A stretch of DNA of 13,363 nt, taken from contig DDEJ01000044.1 in assembly GCA_002336405.1 (NCBI GenBank), positions 17,404 to 30,766 on the forward strand, read 5' to 3'. The stretch's first letter is position 1. Every line of letters begins with the position of its first letter. Positions 7,445 to 13,363 of this stretch are shown piece by piece. The notes under the pieces were generated by a model. The model was not told the DNA's origin, searched no databases, and worked only from the letters and a program-made list of their open reading frames with translations. The DNA is from Rhodobacteraceae bacterium UBA1957 (GTDB lineage Bacteria; Pseudomonadota; Alphaproteobacteria; Rhodobacterales; Rhodobacteraceae). Made by a program: the position numbers and the translations under genes.

Positions 7445-8170
7445 TTAGAATTTTTGCCGCGTTGGGGTGATGCAAATTTCCTGTACAATCGCCTCTTGGG
7501 GGTAATTATAGGCATTCAAAATCAGGTCGGCGACAATCTCGGCGCTGATACCACCGCCCATCTTGATTTTATTTGCTTTGTAATCAGCAAGCGTTTGCTG
7601 GTCGAGAACGCCGGACAGCACCTCGGTCTCGATCACCCCCGGAGAGAGAACAATCACCCGTACATTGTAATCTGAAAGATAATCCCGCAGCGATTCTGAA
7701 ACGGCATGCACAAAGTATTTCGTACCGCAATATACCGTATGATCGGGATAGACCTTACGACCGGCGATCGAGCTCATCATAAAAATAGTGCCGTGCCGCC
7801 GCTCCATCATGCCCTGCATGACGGCATGGACCGTATTCATCACCCCCTTGGTGTTGATGTCGATCATCTCATCCCATTCTTCGGGCGGTTGGCGGCCAAT
7901 ATCGGCCAGACGGGCGATGCCGGCGTTGACAAACATCATATCAACCGGCCCGTGCGCGGCCTCCCCGTTGCGGACAGCGTCGGCTATCTGGTTGCGCTGT
8001 CGCACGTCGACGGTCTCTACAACCGCGTTCGGCAGGTTCATCTCATGCATGCGCTGGGTACGCCGTGCCATCATCAGCACCGGGTGTCCAGCCTTTGAAA
8101 AGGCACGGGCGGTGGCGGCACCAATCCCAGAACTGGCACCGGTTATTGCGACAAGAGGTTTGTGAGTCAT
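7445..8170 (-). CDS. Classical SDR family oxidoreductase (YdfG-like)
   Basis: A 241-residue NAD(P)-dependent dehydrogenase of usual classical-SDR length. It has the cofactor motif TGASSGIG (10-17), VNAG (81-84), catalytic S134 and Y147-x3-K151 (YCGTK). Arginines at 36-37 (MARRTQR), just after the second strand, suggest NADP preference. Closest in feel are 3-hydroxy acid dehydrogenase/clavaldehyde dehydrogenase-like proteins (YdfG), but SDRs with this profile also oxidise polyols. Start ATG at 8170 has GGGGAAG upstream. It is first of a two-gene minus-strand operon with the aldolase fusion, so it likely supplies or removes an intermediate of the same pathway. Oxidation of an imported alditol to the ketose used by the kinase is my preferred guess. 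Reduction of an aldehyde product is the alternative. The fold call is firm, the substrate unknown. Confidence 0.85.
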   Translation of the reverse strand: MTHKPLVAITGASSGIGAATARAFSKAGHPVLMMARRTQRMHEMNLPNAVVETVDVRQRNQIADAVRNGEAAHGPVDMMFVNAGIARLADIGRQPPEEWDEMIDINTKGVMNTVHAVMQGMMERRHGTIFMMSSIAGRKVYPDHTVYCGTKYFVHAVSESLRDYLSDYNVRVIVLSPGVIETEVLSGVLDQQTLADYKANKIKMGGGISAEIVADLILNAYNYPQEAIVQEICITPTRQKF

Positions 8171-8280
8171 TTGTTGTCTTCCCCGTGGTCAAAGCGATCG
8201 GCTGGCCAATTCACGTCAAATTTATCCTTGGCGCCTCAGGTATAGTTGATATGATTTTCTAGGCAATTTCCATATCTAAA

Positions 8281-8293
8281 TAGCATTTGTTAA
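8281..8293. promoter_or_regulatory. Second copy of candidate SorC operator word
   Basis: TAGCATTTGTTAA here matches TAGCATTTGTCAA at 2765-2777 at 12 of 13 positions, in the same orientation relative to the downstream minus-strand operon. It lies 111 bases upstream of the SDR start. The inverted-repeat left arm seen at 2751-2756 is not conserved here, so the second site may be a half-site or a weaker one. Confidence 0.4.
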
Positions 8294-8351
8294 TTCGTAA
8301 AGTGAAGTTTTATGAGAAATTTTTGCAGAAAAGCCATAATATTTATCGACA

Positions 8352-8370
8352 AAATAATTTAAAATTATTT
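8352..8370. repeat. Perfect AT-only palindrome
   Basis: AAATAATTT (8352-8360) and AAATTATTT (8362-8370) are exact reverse complements around A8361. The palindrome sits between the -35-like TCGACA and -10-like TAATAT of the candidate ABC-operon promoter. It could be a regulator site or an easily melted element. In AT-rich DNA a shorter version would be common, but 9-base arms are longer than usual. Confidence 0.5.
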
Positions 8371-8531
8371 AATATCAACTAGTTAAAATGTAAGCGTCGT
8401 AGATCTTTATTTAAGTCAATGACCGTGTTGAAATAACTGAACTTGCCTGCTAGCCTCATTTCAAATCAAAATCCAAGGCCGCATGCAAAGTGAAAAACCT
8501 AAAACAAAATAGTTGGCCAATAACGCCTATC

Positions 8532-8556
8532 GTCACGCGTTTTGGCCTCGCGTGGC
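8532..8556 (+). promoter_or_regulatory. Hairpin just before the first permease start
   Basis: GTCACGCG (8532-8539) pairs with CGCGTGGC (8549-8556) as an 8-base stem with one G-T pair and a 9-base loop, ending 6 bases before the ATG at 8563. No Shine-Dalgarno sequence is visible there, so the stem occupies the ribosome landing zone. Confidence 0.4.
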
Positions 8557-8562
8557 TCCGGA

Positions 8563-9477
8563 ATGCGTGACCCTGATAGCCGCGCCGGTAACAAGTTGAT
8601 TCGGCTGCCGCGGTGGCTGACGTCTGAACACCCGTTTCCGTGGTTGTTTCCAGCGTCGGCGATGTTGATTGTATTTGGTCTTTATCCAGTCTTGTATTCC
8701 CTGTGGCTATCGATGTTCAAACGCAACCCAGCGACGCGGATCGAGACGTTTCGCCCCTCTTGGAATTGGAGCAAAGTGTTCGCAGATGACCGGGTGATCG
8801 ATGCGGTGTCTGTCACGTTGACCTATACTTTTATCGCATTGACGATTCAGTTGGTGCTGGGTTTGGGGATCGCGTTATTGCTTGATTCCGACCGAAAAGG
8901 CTTTGGTCTGTTGAGGTCTTTGATGATTTTGCCGCTTGTGGTGCCACCGGCGGTCACAGGAATGATGTTCTTGTTGATGTATGACGGTTCTTTCGGCGTG
9001 ATTAGTCATATGCTCTATGGTTTGGGCTTGCTGTCTCCAAGCACGCCTATTTTGGCTGGTGGAACCTCTGCACTATGGGGGGTTATCATTGCGGATGTCT
9101 GGCAATGGACCCCGTTTATGGTACTGATAATGCTGGCGGGTTTGCGCGCGTTGCCCAAAGACCCGTTTGAGGCCGCAGCGATCGACGGGGCGACGGATAT
9201 GCAGGCCTTTTTTAGGCTAACCCTGCCGATGATGTCAAAAATCATTGCTCTGGCGGTGCTGATCCGGGGCATCGATTTGTTTCGTATCTATGACTATATC
9301 AAAGTGATGACCGATAGTGGGCCGGGCACTGCAACCGAAACGCTGACCGCCTATGCAGGTACAATCTATTTCAAGAATGCGGACTTTCCCTATGCCTCAA
9401 CTGTGGCCCTGTTTACGTTGATCTTGGTTGTTATCATCGCAAACCTGTTCATCAAGATTTTCAAGGTGCGGTTCTGA
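8563..9477 (+). CDS. CUT1 ABC sugar importer, MalF-type permease
   Basis: A 304-residue inner-membrane permease with about six hydrophobic helices (roughly residues 26-48, 82-106, 118-139, 171-194, 222-240, 279-300). The cytoplasmic coupling loop EAAAIDGATDMQAFFRLTLPMM starts near residue 203 and fits the EAA motif that docks on the ATPase. It is of ordinary length for CUT1 permeases lacking the big MalF periplasmic insertion. Start choice is uncertain: ATG at 8563 is preferred, with TTG at 8542 as alternative giving seven more residues; neither has a clear ribosome binding site. The stop overlaps the ATG of the next permease (TGATG), showing translational coupling. It forms the membrane channel with the MalG-type partner for import of the substrate delivered by the binding protein encoded downstream. 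Confidence 0.92.
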   Translation: MRDPDSRAGNKLIRLPRWLTSEHPFPWLFPASAMLIVFGLYPVLYSLWLSMFKRNPATRIETFRPSWNWSKVFADDRVIDAVSVTLTYTFIALTIQLVLGLGIALLLDSDRKGFGLLRSLMILPLVVPPAVTGMMFLLMYDGSFGVISHMLYGLGLLSPSTPILAGGTSALWGVIIADVWQWTPFMVLIMLAGLRALPKDPFEAAAIDGATDMQAFFRLTLPMMSKIIALAVLIRGIDLFRIYDYIKVMTDSGPGTATETLTAYAGTIYFKNADFPYASTVALFTLILVVIIANLFIKIFKVRF

Positions 9478-10367
9478 TGCATGATTCAACGCTCAAACTG
9501 ACGCTGCGCTATCTCGTATCGATCCTTATCGTTGGTATTTTTGTCTTCCCCATTGCCTGGTGGGGGCTGACGTCGGTCAAGCCGATTTCTGCTGTGTTTG
9601 ATAAAGACCGGATTGTGGTATTTGATTTTGAGCCAACCCTTGAGAATTACCGCGTGACGGTGCTGGGGTATTCCAAGCGTGGGTCCAAAGAGGACGGAAA
9701 AACGTTGATGGGAACCAGCGGCAATAATTCATACGATGGCCGCTCGTCGATCGTGTCGTCGGTTATCGTGGCTGTCGGTTCGACACTGATAACAACGATT
9801 TTTGCATTGTTGGCGTCATACGGCCTGTCGCGTATGCGGTTTTGGGGCAGCCAGGGGTATCTCAATTGGATATTGTCACAGCGGTTTTTGCCGCCGGTGG
9901 CGATTATTGTGCCTTTGGTGTTCATTTTTCATGATATGGGCCTGCGCGATACTCATGCAGGGCTGATTATCGCGCATACTTTAATCAATATTCCCATCGC
10001 AGTTCTACTGCTGAAGTCCTTTATGGATGACATTCCTATTGATATCGATCAGGCGGCAATGATTGACGGCGCAACGCGCTTTCAGTGCTTCTGGATGGTG
10101 ATTTTACCGATGGTCAAAGGGGGGCTCGCTGCGACGGCGGTGCTGTGCTTTGTCTTTTCCTGGACCGAATTTTTACTATCATTGTTTTTGACAAGTTCTA
10201 TCCGAACAATCCCGGTTAAAATAACGACCTATGTCACCTCGACCGGATCTGAATGGGGTTATATTTCCGCACTCGGCACATCTGCGATCCTGCCGAGTTT
10301 TATTTTTATTCTATTGGTTCAACGTCACCTGGTTCGCGGACTAACCATGGGGGCTATCAAGGATTGA
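9477..10367 (+). CDS. CUT1 ABC sugar importer, MalG-type permease
   Basis: A 296-residue inner-membrane permease, partner of the preceding one. Hydrophobic helices lie at about residues 11-31, 93-115, 136-153, 160-178, 213-239 and 265-283. The coupling loop DQAAMIDGATRFQCFWMVILP (191-211) is an EAA motif with D replacing E. A polar segment, about residues 63-90 (SKRGSKEDGKTLMGTSGNN), enlarges the first periplasmic loop relative to minimal MalG proteins and may contact the binding protein. The ATG shares one base with the TGA of the upstream gene; AAGGTG at 9463-9468 serves as ribosome binding site inside that gene. The binding-protein gene follows after 51 bases. Confidence 0.93.
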   Translation: MHDSTLKLTLRYLVSILIVGIFVFPIAWWGLTSVKPISAVFDKDRIVVFDFEPTLENYRVTVLGYSKRGSKEDGKTLMGTSGNNSYDGRSSIVSSVIVAVGSTLITTIFALLASYGLSRMRFWGSQGYLNWILSQRFLPPVAIIVPLVFIFHDMGLRDTHAGLIIAHTLINIPIAVLLLKSFMDDIPIDIDQAAMIDGATRFQCFWMVILPMVKGGLAATAVLCFVFSWTEFLLSLFLTSSIRTIPVKITTYVTSTGSEWGYISALGTSAILPSFIFILLVQRHLVRGLTMGAIKD

Positions 10368-10406
10368 TGGGTGCGCAAGATGCCCGTTAATAATCGCTCA
10401 ACAAGT

Positions 10407-10411
10407 GGAGG
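10407..10411 (+). promoter_or_regulatory. Ribosome binding site fixing the binding-protein start
   Basis: GGAGG lies 7 bases before ATG 10419. It lies downstream of the in-frame GTG at 10371, so that upstream start is rejected. Confidence 0.75.
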
Positions 10412-10418
10412 AAAAACC

Positions 10419-11942
10419 ATGAGCTTTAAGAGTTATGATAAGCAAACTTTCATTATCGACACTGCGAATGCTTATACGCAGCGGAAGATTTCAAAACGTG
10501 ATTTCCTGAGTAAAATGGGGATGGCCGGCATCGGCATGTCAGCTTTTGCAACTGGTGTTTTGGGTGGGGCGCGTCCTTTCCGGGGCAATATGGCGCATGC
10601 CGCTGAGAATAACACGCCGGAAGATGTCGCGAAATTCCTAAAAGAAGCTGGTAAATCCTTTGCAGGGACAACGATCCGCTATACATCAGAGGCCACTCCG
10701 CCAACTGTTGTTCTCGATACACTCAAGGCTGAGTTTACCGAATTGACGGGGATCAATGTCGAGATCGAAATTGTGCCACTAGAGCAGGTCCTTGCGAAGG
10801 CGACACAAGACGTTCAGGGCCAGCTTGGCACATATGATATTTACTATCTGGATCAGGCCTGGACGTCGACTTTCTCTCGCGACACCATTGATCCGGTGCA
10901 GTACTATAAAGACAAACCTGACCTTGCCATGCCGGGCTTTGATTTTGACGACTTCTCGAAGCCACTAGTTGAAGGTATTTGCGAGTATGACAACAAATGG
11001 GTCGGCCTGCCGTTTGACATCCCGATCTTTACGCTGATGTATCGCAAGGATCTGCTTGAAAAGCACGGTATCGCCGTTCCGAAAACCTATGATGACTTTA
11101 CCGCTGCGGCGCAAATGATCACAGCAGCTGAAAAAGAAAACGGCATCTTTGGCACGGGCTGTCAGGCTAAATCTGGCCACTATTCTCTGGAATGTGACTG
11201 GACTCAGGCTGTCTGGGGACATGGCGGCTCAATTTTTGGCGCCGACAAAAAGTTCTCGGGCAACGATGCCGAGGGGGTTGCGGGCTTGCAATGGTATCAA
11301 GAGATGCTGCGCAATTCCCCGCCTAACTCTGTGGCATCAACTTGGGATGGCCAGTGGCAGATGGGCGCCTCTGGGCAGATTGCTTTGTGTCAGTCTTGGG
11401 CAGAATTCTTTCCAGGTTGGAATGCCGATGATTCCAAGGTCAAAGGCCTGTGGGAAATGGCGCATCCGCTGCAGGGTCCACATTCTTTGCGTGGTCGTGG
11501 CGATGTTGGCTTTGGTGAAATTCCAAACTGGGGCCATCAGGGTGGATCGAGTATTGCACTGTCGAAATATTCCAAGAATGCCGATGCTGCATGGTTGTTC
11601 CTGCAGTGGGCCTGTTCCAAGGATATTATGACCCGCTGTACTTTGGCCGGTGGATTTGCACCAATGCGGAATTCGTCCTATACAGATCCGCGGATTGTCG
11701 AGCGCAAAAACCGCGTTGGTGGTGGCACCACACGTCATCTTGATACGGTGCGCTGGACCATCGACAATGTGATGGCCTCTGAGCCGGATCTGCCGATCTG
11801 GGCGGGCGTTGCAAACAATGAAATTCCGACCGAACTTGGTAAATTGGTGACTGGTCAGGATTACAATGGTGATGCCAAAGCGTGTATGGACCAGATTGCG
11901 AAACTGGTTGATGCCAAAGTTGAAGAAGCTGAACTGATCTAA
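10419..11942 (+). CDS. Extracellular solute-binding protein of CUT1 ABC importer
   Basis: A 507-residue periplasmic binding protein, large for CUT1. The N-terminus has a 20-odd-residue lead, then SKRDFLSKMGMAGIGMSAFA (25-44), a Tat-like signal with KR where the consensus has RR, then a hydrophobic stretch and a probable cleavage site after AHA at 59-61. The mature part shows the usual two-lobed sugar-binder features: an early strand TTIRYTSEA, ELTGINVEIEIVP (108-120), TYDIYYLDQAW (138-148), and PFDIPIFTLMYRKDLLEKHGIAVPKTYDDF (198-227). Abundant Trp and Tyr are typical of carbohydrate sites. Seven cysteines (188, 248, 259, 324, 399, 407, 489) are many for this family and could allow disulfides. 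It is third in the importer operon, followed by a strong hairpin before the ATPase gene, consistent with high expression. The ligand is not readable from sequence; a polyol or sugar is inferred from neighbouring enzymes. Confidence 0.93.
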   Translation: MSFKSYDKQTFIIDTANAYTQRKISKRDFLSKMGMAGIGMSAFATGVLGGARPFRGNMAHAAENNTPEDVAKFLKEAGKSFAGTTIRYTSEATPPTVVLDTLKAEFTELTGINVEIEIVPLEQVLAKATQDVQGQLGTYDIYYLDQAWTSTFSRDTIDPVQYYKDKPDLAMPGFDFDDFSKPLVEGICEYDNKWVGLPFDIPIFTLMYRKDLLEKHGIAVPKTYDDFTAAAQMITAAEKENGIFGTGCQAKSGHYSLECDWTQAVWGHGGSIFGADKKFSGNDAEGVAGLQWYQEMLRNSPPNSVASTWDGQWQMGASGQIALCQSWAEFFPGWNADDSKVKGLWEMAHPLQGPHSLRGRGDVGFGEIPNWGHQGGSSIALSKYSKNADAAWLFLQWACSKDIMTRCTLAGGFAPMRNSSYTDPRIVERKNRVGGGTTRHLDTVRWTIDNVMASEPDLPIWAGVANNEIPTELGKLVTGQDYNGDAKACMDQIAKLVDAKVEEAELI

Positions 11943-11959
11943 AAATAGATCTTTCCTCT

Positions 11960-11987
11960 AACCATCCGGACAAGTGTCCGGGTGGTT
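11960..11987 (+). terminator. Intercistronic hairpin between binding protein and ATPase
   Basis: AACCATCCGGAC (11960-11971) pairs with GTCCGGGTGGTT (11976-11987) as a 12-base stem with one T-G pair and a 4-base loop. A short T-run, TTTT (11993-11996), follows only after a gap of five bases, so it is a weak or partial terminator, or a 3' barrier protecting the upstream mRNA. It begins 17 bases after the binding-protein stop. Such elements commonly make binding-protein mRNA more abundant than that of the other importer subunits. Confidence 0.75.
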
Positions 11988-12078
11988 ACGACCTTTTGTG
12001 TCTGGCGCTTTTGCCGCCATCACCACTAAATCTGGGTGGGGTGTTTCCACCACAGAGTTTATAGAAGAGAATACGACC

Positions 12079-13155
12079 ATGGGCTCAGTCACAATTCAGA
12101 ATCTGGTGAAGCGGTACGGCGGCCTTGAGGTCTTGCATGGGATCGATCTCACCGTTGAGGACGGCAAATTTGTGGTGCTTCTTGGGCCTTCGGGTTGTGG
12201 AAAATCGACGCTTTTGCGGATGATTGCCGGGCTTGAGACCGTGTCTTCGGGGGATATTGCGATTGGCGAACAACGCGTCAATGATATGCATCCCAAAGAC
12301 CGAAATATTGCCATGGTGTTTCAAAATTATGCGCTTTACGCCCATATGAGTGTGCGTGAAAATATGGCTTTTTCGATGCGGCTGAAAAAGACTGCACAGG
12401 CCGAGGTTGATGAACGGGTGAATTGGGCGGCGTCGATTCTAAGCCTTGAGCCCTATCTTGATCGCTTTCCTAAAGAGCTCTCTGGCGGTCAGCGCCAGCG
12501 CGTTGCAATGGGGCGGGCGATTGTGCGCAATCCGGATGTATTTTTATTCGATGAACCGCTCTCTAACCTCGATGCGAAATTGCGCGTGCAAATGCGCAAA
12601 GAAATCAAAGAACTGCATCAACGGCTGAAAACCACCACGGTCTATGTCACCCATGACCAGATCGAGGCGATGACCATGGCCGATCAGGTGGTCATCATGC
12701 GCGATGGGGTGATTGAACAGATCGGCACGCCGCTGGATATTTATGACAATCCCGACAATCTGTTCGTGGCGCAGTTTATCGGCTCGCCGGGAATGAACCT
12801 TCTGTCTGGTGAGATTGTGCAAGGTGCGGGTGGAAAAATGTTCCAGACTGGTGATGTGACCTGTGAGCTTCCGCAGAACAGTGCAGCAATGGTCGGTCAA
12901 AAAGTTCTCTACGGGATCAGGCCAGAACATTTGCAAGCGTCGATGCAGGGCAGTGGCCTGTCTGCGACAGTCACGGTTGTTGAGCCAACCGGACCGGAGA
13001 TTCATCTGTACGCCACATTGGCCGGACATGAAATCTGCGCGATTGCCCATCAGCGTCTTGATTGGAAGCCCGATGACGAGCTTAAGTTAAATCCGATGGT
13101 CGATCGTGTGCATCTGTTTGATGCCGAGACGAAGGTTGCAATCCCCGCGGGCTGA
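12079..13155 (+). CDS. CUT1 ABC importer ATP-binding protein (MsmX/UgpC/MalK type)
   Basis: A 358-residue ATPase that powers the importer from the cytoplasmic face. Motifs in order are Walker A GPSGCGKST (36-44), Q-loop Q82, signature LSGGQ (134-138), Walker B VFLFDEP (154-160), D-loop SNLD and switch H192 (THD). A C-terminal MalK-like OB/TOBE regulatory region follows from about 235 (IGSPGMNLLSG; YGIRPEHLQ at 278-286). ATG at 12079 fits the family start, with AGAAGAG (12063-12069) upstream; an in-frame GTG at 11974 lies inside the hairpin and is rejected. It is separated from the binding-protein gene by 136 bases containing that hairpin, so it is probably made at lower level from read-through, or from its own weak promoter. 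It ends the operon, and no enzyme gene follows in the window. Confidence 0.95.
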   Translation: MGSVTIQNLVKRYGGLEVLHGIDLTVEDGKFVVLLGPSGCGKSTLLRMIAGLETVSSGDIAIGEQRVNDMHPKDRNIAMVFQNYALYAHMSVRENMAFSMRLKKTAQAEVDERVNWAASILSLEPYLDRFPKELSGGQRQRVAMGRAIVRNPDVFLFDEPLSNLDAKLRVQMRKEIKELHQRLKTTTVYVTHDQIEAMTMADQVVIMRDGVIEQIGTPLDIYDNPDNLFVAQFIGSPGMNLLSGEIVQGAGGKMFQTGDVTCELPQNSAAMVGQKVLYGIRPEHLQASMQGSGLSATVTVVEPTGPEIHLYATLAGHEICAIAHQRLDWKPDDELKLNPMVDRVHLFDAETKVAIPAG

Positions 13156-13363
13156 AAATCCCCTGTTTCTGAGGCGCTCGGCAAATGCTTATCAGATCGA
13201 AAGCCATCTCCTATACCCGCAGGCTTGCCTCACCACCAATTTTCTAAATTATCATCACTTTTGAGGCTTGGCCTGCTGGACAGTATTGGCTGGAAGCGCG
13301 TTGGCCTCACATATAAAGTGCTTGTGGGTGCGTGGACAAATGTTGCAGTCCCTCAGTCCCTCA
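13156..13363. other. Right-end non-coding stretch with structured element
   Basis: No convincing gene begins or ends here. GCAAATGCTTATCA (13181-13194) resembles, at 12 of 14 positions, the minus-strand reading of 2760s sequence around the candidate operator. An interrupted inverted repeat spans 13219-13276: GCAGGC and GCCTCA pair with TGAGGC and GCCTGC. The window ends in two tandem copies of GTCCCTCA (13348-13363). Confidence 0.4.
13219..13276. repeat. Interrupted inverted repeat downstream of the ABC operon
   Basis: GCAGGC (13219-13224) pairs with GCCTGC (13271-13276), and GCCTCA (13227-13232) pairs with TGAGGC (13262-13267), leaving a small internal loop (2 by 3) and a 29-base apical loop. 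The loop holds AATTT-TCT-AAATT (13238-13250). No T-run follows in either direction, so it is not a standard terminator, though it could stabilise or process the operon 3' end. Confidence 0.45.

Larger units (their letters stand above)
8171..8562. promoter_or_regulatory. Divergent AT-rich regulatory region between SDR operon and ABC operon
   Basis: This 392-base non-coding stretch, strongly AT-rich in its middle (8260-8420), must hold the promoters of both divergent operons. On the plus strand, TCGACA (8346-8351), an 18-base spacer and TAATAT (8370-8375) form a plausible promoter lying on a palindrome at 8352-8370. A weaker alternative is TTGAAA (8428-8433), 17 bases, TAGCCT (8451-8456). AACTAGTT at 8377-8384 is a short palindrome. 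On the minus strand, TTAACA at 8293-8288 starts a copy of the word shared with the SorC-side intergenic region. The ABC transcript would have a leader of roughly 100-180 bases. Confidence 0.55.

Noticed and set aside
8170..8562. Small gene or regulatory RNA in the long intergenic region
   Set aside because: No open frame with a binding site and no clear terminator; the region is better explained as paired promoters.
12035..12051. GGTGG/CCACC inverted repeat upstream of the ATPase
   Set aside because: Only 5-base arms with a 7-base loop; expected often by chance.
11974..12078. GTG start extending the ATPase by 35 residues
   Set aside because: It lies in the loop of the intercistronic hairpin, and the extension is not homologous to MalK-type N-termini.

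Overview
The window looks like a chromosomal carbohydrate-utilisation locus of an alphaproteobacterium, most likely of the Rhodobacterales/marine roseobacter type. This is inferred from protein style, moderate GC, the fused class II aldolase/short-chain dehydrogenase, and a CUT1 ABC importer ordered permease-permease-binding protein-ATPase. No rRNA, tRNA, CRISPR array, insertion sequence or phage gene was seen.

Layout, left to right. Positions 1-583 hold no gene I can support, apart from a weak open frame running in from the left edge. A minus-strand pair follows: an AraM-type sn-glycerol-1-phosphate dehydrogenase (2718 to 1384) and a HAD-IIB phosphatase (1381 to 584). Divergent from it is a plus-strand pair, a SorC-family regulator (2856-3818) and an FGGY sugar kinase (3830-5320). 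Facing the kinase tail to tail, 6 bases apart, is a second minus-strand pair: an SDR dehydrogenase (8170 to 7445) and a fused RhaD-like aldolase/SDR dehydrogenase (7375 to 5327). After a 392-base AT-rich divergent intergenic region comes a plus-strand ABC importer: MalF-type permease, MalG-type permease, solute-binding protein and MsmX/UgpC-type ATPase (8563-13155). The last 208 bases hold no gene.

How they may work together (inference). The ABC system imports a polyol, sugar or related compound. The free-standing SDR oxidises a hydroxyl to give a ketose. The FGGY kinase phosphorylates it. The aldolase domain cleaves a ketose-1-phosphate to DHAP plus an aldehyde, and the fused SDR domain acts on the aldehyde. 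DHAP could enter glycolysis, or be reduced to glycerol-1-phosphate and dephosphorylated by the HAD enzyme. No sugar isomerase is present, which favours a polyol or an already-ketose substrate over rhamnose or fucose. The SorC protein is the only regulator here and probably senses a phosphorylated intermediate. A 13-base word, TAGCATTTGTYAA, lies upstream of both minus-strand operons, within the two divergent intergenic regions, and is the best candidate for its operator.
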